A DNA stretch of 64,000 nucleotides from Neisseria weaveri (GCF_900638685.1 NZ_LR134533.1:1736001-1800000); one strand, 5' to 3'. Shown: positions 7,813 to 16,753, counted from the first letter of the stretch. The notes: generated by a model not told the origin, from the letters alone. Numbers and translations are program-made.

Positions 7813-8595
7813 TTATTTTTCCAGCCAAATCATGCTGGCCATGCGTCCGGTTTGCCCGTCTCGGCGGTATGAGAAGAAAGTCTCCCTTTCCAATACGGTG
7901 CAGTGTTTGCCGCCGTAAATCATGTGCACGCCTTCGTTGCGTAAGGTTAAGGTAGCCAGCATGTAGATATCGGCCAGATATTTGCCGTTGCCGATGTTTT
8001 GGAATGCTTGCTCGGCTTCCGGCAGTGTCGAAGTGAAGGCGTCAAAGACATCTTTGCCGACTTCGAAGGCATCGGGGGCGATGGCGGGGCCGAGATAGGC
8101 CATGATTTCTATTTTGGGTACGTCCATGGCGGAAAGCGTGTTTTGCAGAATACCGTTGGCCAAGCCGCGCCAGCCTGCATGGGCTGCTGCAACCGTTGTG
8201 CCTGCGCGGTCGCAGAATAGAACAGGCAGGCAATCGGCGGTCATGACTGCGCAGGCAACGGTGCCGGTATGGTCGGTGCTGGCATCTGCATCTGTGGTAC
8301 GGCCGATATGTTGTGCGGCAGTAACTACCCGATTGCTGTGGGTTTGATTTAAATAAACAATTGGGTGTGGGACTTCGTTTTGTACGATTTCACGGTTGCG
8401 CAGGACATGTTCGGGTTGGTCTCCGACATGGTTTCCCAAGTTCAGACTGTGATAAGGCGGCGCGCTGATTCCGCCGTTGCGTGTGGTAATCAGGGTTTTG
8501 ACATTGTGCGGTGCCGGCCAGTCTGCTTGGAGAAAATTTTCGTGCATCGGGTTTAGTCCGATGGCATGGTCTAAGCTGAAATTGGAGATGTTCAT
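7813..8595 (-). CDS. pgeF: YfiH/PgeF family protein (peptidoglycan editing factor / purine nucleoside phosphorylase-like)
   Basis: Members of this family (also called DUF152, LACC1-like or polyphenol oxidase) bind a metal. They have been linked to purine nucleoside cleavage and to preventing faulty amino acids in peptidoglycan precursors. The 260-residue protein carries the three metal ligands: His86 (NQTHSNR), Cys122 (TADCLPV) and His139 (AAHAGWRG). I chose the ATG at 8595, preceded by GGAAAGA; the upstream in-frame extension is DUS-encoded. It lies downstream of rluD on the same strand, the same order (rluD-yfiH) as in E. coli and its relatives, which supports the call. Confidence 0.9.
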   Translation of the reverse strand: MNISNFSLDHAIGLNPMHENFLQADWPAPHNVKTLITTRNGGISAPPYHSLNLGNHVGDQPEHVLRNREIVQNEVPHPIVYLNQTHSNRVVTAAQHIGRTTDADASTDHTGTVACAVMTADCLPVLFCDRAGTTVAAAHAGWRGLANGILQNTLSAMDVPKIEIMAYLGPAIAPDAFEVGKDVFDAFTSTLPEAEQAFQNIGNGKYLADIYMLATLTLRNEGVHMIYGGKHCTVLERETFFSYRRDGQTGRMASMIWLEK

Positions 8596-8611
8596 ATTGG
8601 TCTTTCCGAAT

Positions 8612-8664
8612 TTCAGACGGCCTCTTGGCAATAAAACGGTAAAGCTTGTTTGAGGCCGTCTGAA
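8612..8664. repeat. Outward-spaced inverted DUS pair between rluD and pgeF
   Basis: TTCAGACGGCCT (8612-8623) and AGGCCGTCTGAA (8653-8664) are inverted with a 29-base spacer. The long loop makes a weaker hairpin than the usual 1-4 base loop, so partial read-through from rluD into pgeF is likely. Confidence 0.75.
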
Positions 8665-8668
8665 AAAA

Positions 8669-9787
8669 TCAGTCGCGTACGTACATGACTTCTACGTCGT
8701 AATCATCGTCGTCCCAGTCATCGTCGTCGTCATCGAATTTTTCCTGCCACTCTACTTCGTTGTTTAAAGATGAATCCAAACCGGCTTCCAAACGCAATAC
8801 GGAAAGCAGGTGGTATATATCTTGAGGAATCGGTGCTTCGAAAGAAACGGTTTCCTGCGTGCTCGGGTGGACAAAGCTGAGACGGTAGGCATGCAGTGCT
8901 TGGCGGTTGAGCTGTTTGACTTCGGACTTGACGGTTTCGGAACAGGGATGGCGCGGATTGCCATAGATGGGATCTGCCGCAAGCGGGTGGTTGGCTTCAC
9001 GCATATGTACACGGATTTGGTGGGTGCGGCCGGTTTCCAGCGAGCATTCGATGTAGCTGTGTGCCAAGTAGCGTTCTAATACTTTTACATGGGTAACGGC
9101 AGGTTTGCCGCCGAATTTGACGACTGCCATCTTCAAACGGTTATGCGGATCACGGCCGATCAGGGTTTCGATTTTGCCGTCGAAGGGAACAATGCCGTTG
9201 GCAATGGCCCGGTAGATACGTTTGACGGTTCGCGCTTGCAGTTGTTGAACCAAATGGTTTTGCGCAGGCAGGGTTTTTGCTACGACCATCAGGCCGCTGG
9301 TATCTTTATCCAAACGGTGTACAATACCCGCACGCGGCACTTGGCTTAGGGACGGGCAGTGTGCCAAAAGGCCGTTAAGCAGAGTTCCCGTCCAATTGCC
9401 TGCCGCCGGGTGGACAACTAAGCCCGCAGGTTTGTTGATGACGAGAACGGTGTCGTCTTCATATACAATATCCAAATCCATAGCTTCGGGCGTGAAAGCC
9501 AGGTTTTCTTCGCTCGGGCGCACGGTAACGGTAATGTCTTCACCTCCGATGAGTTTGTCTTTCGGTTGTGCCGGTTTTCCGTTTACCAAAACCGCGCCGT
9601 CTTTTATCCAAGTGGTCAGACGGCTTCGTGAATAATCAGGCAACAATTTGGCCAATACGGCATCTAAACGTGTGCCGGCTAAATCGATTGGAGTAGTCAA
9701 ACGGATGCAGGTTTCTGTATCGGGGGCTGCCGAAAACTCTAAATCATCGTTATAATCGGCTTCATTGTTAAAGGAAGTGTTCTGCAT
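8669..9787 (-). CDS. rluD: 23S rRNA pseudouridine synthase RluD
   Basis: RluD converts uridines 1911, 1915 and 1917 of 23S rRNA helix 69 to pseudouridine. The 372-residue protein has an N-terminal S4 RNA-binding domain (about 38-95) and a RluA-type catalytic domain with Asp160 in HRLDKDTSGL. The last 25 residues are an unusual run of aspartates (DDDDDDWDDDDYD) before VEVMYVRD, which E. coli RluD lacks. The start is the ATG at 9785-9787, which shares two bases with the divergent bamD start codon; a longer frame would run deep into bamD. The paralogue RluC is less likely given the bamD-rluD-pgeF gene order. Confidence 0.92.
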   Translation of the reverse strand: MQNTSFNNEADYNDDLEFSAAPDTETCIRLTTPIDLAGTRLDAVLAKLLPDYSRSRLTTWIKDGAVLVNGKPAQPKDKLIGGEDITVTVRPSEENLAFTPEAMDLDIVYEDDTVLVINKPAGLVVHPAAGNWTGTLLNGLLAHCPSLSQVPRAGIVHRLDKDTSGLMVVAKTLPAQNHLVQQLQARTVKRIYRAIANGIVPFDGKIETLIGRDPHNRLKMAVVKFGGKPAVTHVKVLERYLAHSYIECSLETGRTHQIRVHMREANHPLAADPIYGNPRHPCSETVKSEVKQLNRQALHAYRLSFVHPSTQETVSFEAPIPQDIYHLLSVLRLEAGLDSSLNNEVEWQEKFDDDDDDWDDDDYDVEVMYVRD

Positions 9788-9788
9788 G
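9751..9788 (+). promoter_or_regulatory. bamD -10, ribosome binding site and start codon, inside the rluD 5' end
   Basis: TATAAT (9751-9756) and AAGGAAG (9771-9777) precede the bamD ATG (9786-9788). All lie within the first codons of rluD on the other strand. The palindrome CATG at 9785-9788 supplies both start codons. Confidence 0.6.
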
Positions 9789-10589
9789 AAAAAAATTCTT
9801 TTAGTGGTTGCTGTAAGTTTGGTTCTGGGCGGGTGTGCCACAGACGGTACTGTTGATAAAGATGCCCAGATTACTCAGGATTGGACGGTTGACCGTTTAT
9901 ACACGGAAGCTCAAGACGAGCTTAATAGCGGCAATTATACGCGAGCTATCAAGTTATATGAAATTTTAGAATCGCGTTTCCCGAACGGACGGTATGCACA
10001 GCAATCCCAATTGGATACCGCTTATGCCTATTATAAAGATGACGAGCCGGAGAAAGCATTGGCGGCGATTGACCGCTTCCAGCGGACTCATCCGCGTCAT
10101 CCGAATTTGGATTATGCCCTGTATTTGAAAGGGTTGGTATTGTTTAACGAAGACCAGTCTTTTTTGAGCAAACTGGCTTCGCAAGACTGGTCGGATCGTG
10201 ATCCGAAAGCGAACCGTGATGCTTACCATGCATTTGATCAATTGATTAAGCAGTATCCAAACAGCAAATATGTTCAGGATGCGACCGAGCGTATGGCGAA
10301 ATTGGTAGATGCTTTGGGCGGAAATGAGATTGCTGTTGCGCGTTATTATATGAAGCGCGGGGCATTTCTTGCAGCGGCCAATCGTGCACAAAAAGTGGTG
10401 CAGCAATATCAAAATACCCGTTTTGTCGAAGAGGCATTAGCCATTATGGAGTTGGCTTATATACGTTTGGACAATAAGCAGTTGGCTGAAGATACACACC
10501 GTATTTTGGAGAAAAACTTTCCGAGTAGCCCTTATCTGACCAAACCGTGGCAATTAGATGCCATGCCTTGGTGGCGTTATTGGAAATAA
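9786..10589 (+). CDS. bamD: Outer membrane assembly lipoprotein BamD (ComL)
   Basis: BamD is the essential lipoprotein partner of BamA in inserting beta-barrel proteins into the outer membrane. In Neisseria the same protein was described as ComL, a competence lipoprotein. The 267-residue precursor has a lipoprotein signal with lipobox LGGC (Cys17). TPR-type helical repeats follow, with typical segments LYTEAQDELNSGNYTRAI and GRYAQQSQLDTAYAYY. The ATG at 9786 has a good AAGGAAG site eight bases upstream. Its promoter must lie within rluD because the two start codons overlap. The gene is monocistronic and ends at a DUS hairpin. Confidence 0.96.
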   Translation: MKKILLVVAVSLVLGGCATDGTVDKDAQITQDWTVDRLYTEAQDELNSGNYTRAIKLYEILESRFPNGRYAQQSQLDTAYAYYKDDEPEKALAAIDRFQRTHPRHPNLDYALYLKGLVLFNEDQSFLSKLASQDWSDRDPKANRDAYHAFDQLIKQYPNSKYVQDATERMAKLVDALGGNEIAVARYYMKRGAFLAAANRAQKVVQQYQNTRFVEEALAIMELAYIRLDNKQLAEDTHRILEKNFPSSPYLTKPWQLDAMPWWRYWK

Positions 10590-10606
10590 TAAGGGGTTGG
10601 TATATG

Positions 10607-10638
10607 AAGAGGCCGTCTGAAATTTCAGACGGCCTCTT
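10607..10638 (+). terminator. DUS-pair terminator after bamD
   Basis: A stem of GAAGAGGCCGTCTGAA with its near-complete inverted copy, including AG-DUS at 10610-10621 and 10624-10635, lies 17 bases beyond the bamD stop. Confidence 0.85.
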
Positions 10639-10655
10639 TACATTAGGTCAAATAA

Positions 10656-10690
10656 AAAAGCTTGCCGTAACCTTCAAATACGGCAAGCTT
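10656..10690 (-). terminator. Intrinsic terminator of prfC
   Basis: The perfect 12-bp stem AAGCTTGCCGTA/TACGGCAAGCTT with a 9-base loop is followed on the minus strand by TTTTTT. It lies past the prfC stop and is not DUS-based. Confidence 0.85.
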
Positions 10691-10732
10691 CTTATTTATG
10701 GTAAAACCGGCATTAGTTTATTGTTGTAACCG

Positions 10733-12331
10733 TTAAGCATTCAGATTAACAGAGTGCTCGCGGGTCTCGTGGAATACGATGTCCGGCCAGCGTTCTTGAG
10801 TCAGATTCAGGTTCACACGGTTGGGTGCTAGATAAGCTAAATTACCGCCTGCATCAATGGATAAGTTCGCTGCATTCGCTTTTTCGAATTCAGCCAGTTT
10901 TTTTCTGTCTTCGCAAGATACCCAGCGGGCAGACCAAATGGAGGCTGTTTCAAATACCGCTTCAACGCCATATTCTGCCGCCAAACGCGAAGTAACCACT
11001 TCAAACTGCAACACACCCACTGCACCGAGAATCAAATCCGCACCGCTATGGGGTTTGAAGACCTGAACGGCACCTTCTTCGCCGAGTTGTTGCAGGCCTT
11101 TTTGCAGTTGCTTCATTTTCAGAGGGTTTTTAATGCGCACACTGCGGAACAATTCGGGCGCAAAGAACGGAATACCGGTAAATGCCAGTTGCTCTCCTTC
11201 GGAAAAGCTGTCGCCAATTTGGATATTGCCGTGATTGGGAATACCGATAATATCGCCGGCATACGCTTCGTCAACCAATTCGCGGTCGTGCGACATAAAC
11301 GTTACCACGCTGGACGCGGCGATATCTCGGTTGATGCGCAAGTGTTTTATCTTCATTCCGCGCTCGAATTTGCCCGAGCATACGCGCAGGAAGGCAATAC
11401 GGTCACGGTGTTTCGGATCCATATTGGCCTGAATCTTAAACACAAATCCTGAAAATTTTTCTTCAGACGGCTCAACCATACGCACAGTCGCATCACGGCC
11501 TTTCGGTGCGGGAGCCCAATCGATCAGCGAATTTAAAATTTCTTGCACGCCGAAATTGTTAATGGCCGAGCCGAAAAACACCGGCGTCAATTCGCCTGCC
11601 AAGAATTCTTCCAATACGAATTCATTGGAAGCCGCCTGAACCAATTCGATTTCGGCACGCAGATTGTCCATTTCCAATGGAAACAGCTCATCTAAGCGCG
11701 GATTGTCGATGCCTTCAATCACTTCAAATTCATGTGGCAGTTTCTCACCACCGGCATCAAACAAATACACTTCGTCATTCAGAATGTGATACACGCCTTT
11801 AAAGTTTTTGCCCATGCCGATCGGCCAAGTAACCGGAGCACAACGGATTTTAAGGATGTTTTCGACTTCGTCCAGCAACTCCAGAGAATCGCGCACTTCC
11901 CGGTCGTATTTGTTCATAAAGGTAACAATCGGCGTATTGCGCAAGCGGCAAACATTCAACAATTTGATGGTTTGTGCTTCCACACCTTTAGCTGCGTCGA
12001 TCACCATCAAAGCGCTGTCTACGGCAGTTAACACGCGATAAGTGTCTTCAGAGAAATCTTGGTGTCCTGGAGTATCGAGCAGATTGACGGTGTGGTCTTC
12101 GTATTCAAACTGCATTACAGATGAAGCAACCGAAATCCCGCGTTGTTTTTCGATTTCCATCCAGTCTGAAGTTGCAAATTTTCCTGTTTTTTTACCTTTT
12201 ACCGTACCTGCGCTTTGAATGGCACCTGAAAACAGCAAAAGCTTTTCGGTTAACGTGGTTTTACCCGCGTCAGGGTGGGAAATAATGGCAAAGGTACGGC
12301 GACGGCGTACTTGCTCCGGAATGTTAGACAT
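10733..12331 (-). CDS. prfC: Peptide chain release factor 3
   Basis: RF3 is a translational GTPase that removes RF1 and RF2 from the ribosome after termination. The 532-residue protein has the G1 motif [13 protein letters not shown] (18-30), the switch segment around EIEKQRGIS, and [14 protein letters not shown], where classical EF-G has [16 protein letters not shown] (G4) and the RF3-specific domains II and III follow. I chose the ATG at 12331, preceded by AAAGGC; a 35-codon in-frame upstream extension is not protein-like. It is a single-gene unit with its own terminator. Confidence 0.96.
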   Translation of the reverse strand: MSNIPEQVRRRRTFAIISHPDAGKTTLTEKLLLFSGAIQSAGTVKGKKTGKFATSDWMEIEKQRGISVASSVMQFEYEDHTVNLLDTPGHQDFSEDTYRVLTAVDSALMVIDAAKGVEAQTIKLLNVCRLRNTPIVTFMNKYDREVRDSLELLDEVENILKIRCAPVTWPIGMGKNFKGVYHILNDEVYLFDAGGEKLPHEFEVIEGIDNPRLDELFPLEMDNLRAEIELVQAASNEFVLEEFLAGELTPVFFGSAINNFGVQEILNSLIDWAPAPKGRDATVRMVEPSEEKFSGFVFKIQANMDPKHRDRIAFLRVCSGKFERGMKIKHLRINRDIAASSVVTFMSHDRELVDEAYAGDIIGIPNHGNIQIGDSFSEGEQLAFTGIPFFAPELFRSVRIKNPLKMKQLQKGLQQLGEEGAVQVFKPHSGADLILGAVGVLQFEVVTSRLAAEYGVEAVFETASIWSARWVSCEDRKKLAEFEKANAANLSIDAGGNLAYLAPNRVNLNLTQERWPDIVFHETREHSVNLNA

Positions 12332-12838
12332 ATTTTGCCTTTGAAAGAATGATGAACAGGCAGCTTTAGCCCGACAAGCTGCCTGATAAAAAATAAAAAG
12401 ATGCGAGATTGTACTAAAAACAACACTCTGTATCAAATCGTAGCAAATTTTACAAATCTAATTTTTTATTTGTCATTTTTGATATTTTATTTATTTTAGT
12501 TATTGATTTAAATAGATAAATTTTTATTTTTTATCTTCTTATTCATGATGGTTGAATATTTAATTGCTATTTTAATTAAATGTCATTTAATAGTTATAGT
12601 TATTTAAGTAAATATTTTGCTGTATCTCAAGTTTTGTATTGATTGGGTTGTTTTGATAGTTTTGTGATAAAAAAAATTATGATAACTTTACTAAAAATAA
12701 CAAAAAAAGTAGTTTTGTTAGTTTATAGAAACTTAGTTTATTTTTATGCATTTTAAGTAAAGAGTGTTTAACACTCGAAAAGCAAAAATAAATCCGGCAC
12801 CAAGCCGGCTAATCAATAACATTACGGGAATAAAAAAT
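12332..12838. other. Very AT-rich divergent region with leader hairpins
   Basis: This gap separates prfC from the beta-helix gene. Bases 12437-12760 are extremely AT-rich with no coding sense. A plus-strand promoter candidate is TTGTTA (12715-12720), a 17-bp spacer, then TTATTT. Just after it are the palindrome GAGTGTTTAACACTC (12762-12776) and the hairpin CCGGC-N5-GCCGG (12794-12808). Both lie in the likely 5' leader before the ATG at 12839. They may shape mRNA stability or bind a regulator. Confidence 0.45.
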
Positions 12839-15589
12839 ATGTCAAAACAAAACTTTAAACCTATCGATCAGGTTGTGAACGGCAATATATCCCAAACTAT
12901 GTATTCAAAAGGTGCGGGGTTGAATGTAGGAGCAGAAAATTCTCTGTACATGCAAGATGTGTATGTAGAGGAAATGTTATCCGAATTGACAAAGCAGATA
13001 GACATTGGTTCGGAAGTAAATTTAGACGAATTGGCGTGGGACGCAGGTAATGAGTCGGCTCAAAACTATGGGCAGGTTCATATGCAGCAGCAAGCTACCG
13101 TGGAAAATATGCAGGTAAAAGCGCCTGATGAAGTAGTTGCGAAGTCTCCGGAATATGTATTGGCTGAAGAAGTAGCCATTCAAAACAGCGCGGTTAGCAG
13201 TAGCGGTAAGTTACCTATTATTTTGGGAGGCTTGGCCGGTGCAGGTGTGTTGGGAGGTTTAGCTGCCGGTGGTGGCGGTGGAGGTGGCGGCGGTTCTGAA
13301 TCAAAACCGGCTGTGGCACCCAAAGAAACGCCGGCAGTGAAAGAGCCTGCTGCTCCAAAAGAGACTTTAATGCCAGAAGATACCAAAGTGGTTGAAAATT
13401 CTGAATCGGGTAAAGAGGAAGTCGATAGTAAACAAACTGAGAATCCTAAGGAAGAGGTTGTTCCTTCAAAAGAAGCTGTCCCTGTTGCAGAGAATGCTGC
13501 TTCTAATGCGGGAAGCTTATTTGCGGCCAATACCGATGCAGGTAAATTGAGCGCATCAGGTGAATATCGAATTTACAACCATAAAGTTTATGGAAAATAT
13601 ATTGATGCGCGCGATTTCGGTACGGATGTAACAGGCCAAAAAGACAGTTTGGCAGCAATTAAAAAAGCTTTGGCGGCTGCTCATGAGGAAAGTGCCGCTG
13701 TGTATTTGAAAGGTCATTTGAAGATTTCCGACCAAATTGTTTTGAATGATGCTAATAAGAATGTAACCGGCTTATTTGGTGATGGAAAATGTAATACGAC
13801 TATTTCTTTTGATAAGCCGCAAAAAGGGGTATTTAATCCAAATTCGAATGAAGACGACATCCGTGATCATGCAGGTATTTTGATTGATAAGCAAAACGGT
13901 AAGACTATTGCAGAGTTGTCGGTGAAGTATACCAATGAAAGTGATTTTTATCGTCCTTATAAAACTTACTTCGGAAAAATCAGCGGTATTTTAGTGAATG
14001 ATTCTGATAATACTTTAATCAGTAAGGTTGAAGTATCTGGAGCAAACCGTGCAGGTGTGATTTTCACTTCTACGGACGCATTAACACGCGAGCCGAACAG
14101 CTCTTCAAATAAAAATTATAAGATGCGCTTGGCAACGGGTGAGATAGATGAAAATTATGAAACTTTGCCGTATGGGGAAAATAATCGTATTGTAGACAGT
14201 TATTTACACCATAACCGCGTTGCAGGTGCCTTGGTTGCTTATCAGAAAAATTTTATTGCCGAGAAAAATACGTTCTCCTGGAACGGTCATGAGAAAGACG
14301 GCGGAACTGGTTACGGTATTGCTTCAATGGCCGGTAGCTACGGTTCGGGGATTATATTTAGAAACAATCTAAGCGATCACAACTATAGAAAAGGTTTTGA
14401 TATCCATGACGGTAACAATATTGTTATTGAAAACAATACTGCAATCGGCGACCGACTTTATGGAATTGCTGTGTATAACAGATTGTTCAGTATGGATAAT
14501 GTGAAAATTAACGGAAATACGATTATTCAGGATCCGGATTTCCGTTTGGATCGAGATGATGATCTCGGTAACCGATACCATGGTTATTCGGCAATTCAAC
14601 TGCAAACCAATACGCAGTTTAGAGATATGCCCGGTAAACCGAATGGATATTTTGAAATCAATAACAATATTATTAAGAATTTGAGCCTGTATAAAAATGC
14701 TATCCAAACATACGGTATCGAATTCCGCAATCATGAGCCTAAGATGGACTATACCTTGAATATGAAAGGCAATCACATCAGCGGCGATTCTACAAAATAC
14801 TTGATTGCGGCCATTAATGACACGAAGAATTTCGTTACCAATACCAAAGGTCCCGGTTCCGGTAATATTAATATTCATGATAACTATGCCGAAGTTAAGA
14901 CCATCGCTAAAGGAACAATGCCTATCTATATTAGCGAAAGTGAAACAAACGGATCTCTACGAGGTAAAGTCAGCATTGAAAGGAATGATATTAAAGTTAC
15001 GGAAAAATCTGATGGCAGTATTGAAGGTATCGGTTTGCACGGTAACGCAGTAAGTTACGAAATTCACGATAATACTTTTGAATTGCGCGGAACACTGAAA
15101 GACCCGATTATCAGCTTCCGCAGCGATAACAAAAACGCATTATCCGAAGTCAACGTAACAGGCAATAAGATCAATACCGATCTTGACTCAATGTATATAC
15201 GTTGGTTGAGGGCATTCACTGATGCCGATATTGCTGCCGATAATAACAGCCACAACGGCAAGTCTCTTAAATCAATGTATGATAAGCCGCAAAAGTTGGA
15301 ATTGGATATCGGCGGAGACAGCGTGGTAGGTGGAGAAGTTAACAGTTCTGCCTCAGTATTGCCTAAGCCCGGCATTGCACAAAAATCGGCTGAAAATCTT
15401 CTCGGAGAAAAAGGCAAACAATTGATATTGTCTGACTTATTGTCACCATCTGAATTGGATTTGACAGCAACTTTAGGTAAAGACAATCATGAATCATTGC
15501 CAGTTAGCGAAATGATACCTGTGTACTCTCATACAGTGGAAACGCTCGATGATTCATTACAGCAACTCGGTCATTCCGGTATTGTCTAA
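12839..15589 (+). CDS. Large putative surface or secreted right-handed beta-helix protein
   Basis: A 916-residue protein with no classical signal peptide. Residues 1-124 form a polar prefix. Residues 125-152 are a hydrophobic then glycine-only segment (IILGGLAGAGVLGGLAA followed by nine glycines). About 153-240 is a Lys/Glu/Pro-rich linker. From about 243 (YIDARDFGTDVTGQKDSLAAI) it resembles the start of pectate-lyase-3 or mannuronan-epimerase-type beta-helices, followed by many Asn-rich turns such as GNNIVIENNTA, NVKINGNTII and NINIHDNYA. The C terminus contains QLILSDLLS, reminiscent of the LDLSDLL motif near type I secretion signals. The likely role is a surface-retained or secreted polysaccharide lyase/epimerase or adhesin, by inference only. 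I use the ATG at 12839; an in-frame GTG at 12764 lies inside a palindrome. Its body is AT-rich relative to neighbours, suggesting accessory origin. Confidence 0.75.
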   Translation: MSKQNFKPIDQVVNGNISQTMYSKGAGLNVGAENSLYMQDVYVEEMLSELTKQIDIGSEVNLDELAWDAGNESAQNYGQVHMQQQATVENMQVKAPDEVVAKSPEYVLAEEVAIQNSAVSSSGKLPIILGGLAGAGVLGGLAAGGGGGGGGGSESKPAVAPKETPAVKEPAAPKETLMPEDTKVVENSESGKEEVDSKQTENPKEEVVPSKEAVPVAENAASNAGSLFAANTDAGKLSASGEYRIYNHKVYGKYIDARDFGTDVTGQKDSLAAIKKALAAAHEESAAVYLKGHLKISDQIVLNDANKNVTGLFGDGKCNTTISFDKPQKGVFNPNSNEDDIRDHAGILIDKQNGKTIAELSVKYTNESDFYRPYKTYFGKISGILVNDSDNTLISKVEVSGANRAGVIFTSTDALTREPNSSSNKNYKMRLATGEIDENYETLPYGENNRIVDSYLHHNRVAGALVAYQKNFIAEKNTFSWNGHEKDGGTGYGIASMAGSYGSGIIFRNNLSDHNYRKGFDIHDGNNIVIENNTAIGDRLYGIAVYNRLFSMDNVKINGNTIIQDPDFRLDRDDDLGNRYHGYSAIQLQTNTQFRDMPGKPNGYFEINNNIIKNLSLYKNAIQTYGIEFRNHEPKMDYTLNMKGNHISGDSTKYLIAAINDTKNFVTNTKGPGSGNINIHDNYAEVKTIAKGTMPIYISESETNGSLRGKVSIERNDIKVTEKSDGSIEGIGLHGNAVSYEIHDNTFELRGTLKDPIISFRSDNKNALSEVNVTGNKINTDLDSMYIRWLRAFTDADIAADNNSHNGKSLKSMYDKPQKLELDIGGDSVVGGEVNSSASVLPKPGIAQKSAENLLGEKGKQLILSDLLSPSELDLTATLGKDNHESLPVSEMIPVYSHTVETLDDSLQQLGHSGIV

Positions 15590-15601
15590 TAACGTAGTGT
15601 A

Positions 15602-15648
15602 AATAAAAGCCTTGCATCACAATAAAACGAGATGCAGGGCTTTTTATT
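15602..15648. terminator. Bidirectional terminator between the beta-helix gene and the HDAC-family gene
   Basis: AATAAAAGCCTTGCATC and GATGCAGGGCTTTTTATT form a long, near-perfect stem with a 12-base loop and A/T flanks on both sides, located between convergent genes. Confidence 0.85.
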
Positions 15649-15666
15649 GTTTTTGGGTTTAAAAAG

Positions 15667-16728
15667 TTAAGTTTGCAGCTTGAAAATTTTTTTATCGGTT
15701 TGTTTGAGCAGTTTATCGTATATAACAGCACAGTCCGGTTTTCCCATACATGCCAACACATAAATATGTGCTGCCGATGATTTTGCCAGACTTTCCAATG
15801 TATATCCGCCTTCTAATACGGACACAATCCGACCTTTACATGAAGAGGCCGTCTGAATAATTTTATGGGTAAGCCAAGCATAATCTGCTTCATGAAGATT
15901 CAGACGGCCTGTTTCATCTTGTTTATGTGCATCAAAACCGGCAGACAGTAAAACCAATTCCGGTTTGAATTCAGCCAATTTTGGGAGCCATATATTTTTG
16001 ATCACGGAGCGGAAAGCGGTACTGTCGGTTTGGGATGGAAAAGGAGTATGGACGACTTGCCGGTTTTTCCCTTTTTGCGGAGCAACAAAAGGGAATAAAT
16101 CATTTTCAAAACAGTTTAGAAACAGTACTCTTGGATCATCTTTAAAAATTTCCGCCGTGCCATCGCCAAAATGTACATCGAAATCAATAATGGCAATACG
16201 CTTCAAACGGTAATGTGCAATTGCGTGCATGGCTCCGATAGCAATATTGTTCAAAAAGCAGAATCCTCCTGCATTATCGCTTTTAGCATGATGACCGGGA
16301 GGACGTATGGCACAAAAAGCGTGAAAAGCACGGTTTTTGACAACCATATCGACGGCTTTGATAACGGCGCCGGCTGCATGCCGTGCTGCTTCCAAAGTAT
16401 TATGGTTCATGACGGTATCATCGTCGATTCGGCTGATTTTTCCGGGCTGAGGGCGGACGGATTCCAAAAAGCGAAGGTATTTTCTCGGATGTACCAGTGC
16501 CAATGTGGCATCATCGATTTCAGGTGCCTCTGCAGTTTGCAAGTGTTTCCAAATTCCTTGCTTTTTTAATTCTTCGGAAATCGCCTGTATCCTTTGGGGA
16601 GATTCAGGATGATGGTTGCCGGGCTGGTGTTGCAAAAATATCGGATGGCTGATCCATAATGTTTTGGCCTTTTTTCCCATAAACCGGCGTAATTTTGTTT
16701 TTACACGTTGGATAATGCGTCGAATCAT
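15667..16728 (-). CDS. Histone deacetylase family protein (acetoin-utilisation/acetylpolyamine amidohydrolase type)
   Basis: Bacterial members are zinc amidohydrolases that remove acetyl groups from small molecules or proteins; the substrate here is unknown. The 353-residue protein has the paired active-site histidines His146-His147 in RPPGHHA, the zinc ligands Asp184 and His186 in IDFDVHFGDGT, the third zinc aspartate in SAGFDAHKQD, and the terminal LEGGY motif with its general-acid-side glycine loop. All catalytic positions look intact. The start is uncertain: ATG 16728 (used) or ATG 16680, neither with a strong Shine-Dalgarno. A basic N-terminal stretch (RRIIQRVKTKLRR) precedes the domain. 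Two inverted DUS copies lie inside the gene at 15846 and 15899. Confidence 0.85.
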   Translation of the reverse strand: MIRRIIQRVKTKLRRFMGKKAKTLWISHPIFLQHQPGNHHPESPQRIQAISEELKKQGIWKHLQTAEAPEIDDATLALVHPRKYLRFLESVRPQPGKISRIDDDTVMNHNTLEAARHAAGAVIKAVDMVVKNRAFHAFCAIRPPGHHAKSDNAGGFCFLNNIAIGAMHAIAHYRLKRIAIIDFDVHFGDGTAEIFKDDPRVLFLNCFENDLFPFVAPQKGKNRQVVHTPFPSQTDSTAFRSVIKNIWLPKLAEFKPELVLLSAGFDAHKQDETGRLNLHEADYAWLTHKIIQTASSCKGRIVSVLEGGYTLESLAKSSAAHIYVLACMGKPDCAVIYDKLLKQTDKKIFKLQT

Positions 16729-16753
16729 TGTTTGAGTGTCTTTGCCGTTATTT

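Noticed and set aside
12764..12838. GTG start 25 codons upstream for the beta-helix protein
   Set aside because: The GTG lies inside the palindrome GAGTGTTTAACACTC with no Shine-Dalgarno, and the extension covers a second hairpin. The ATG at 12839 is more plausible.
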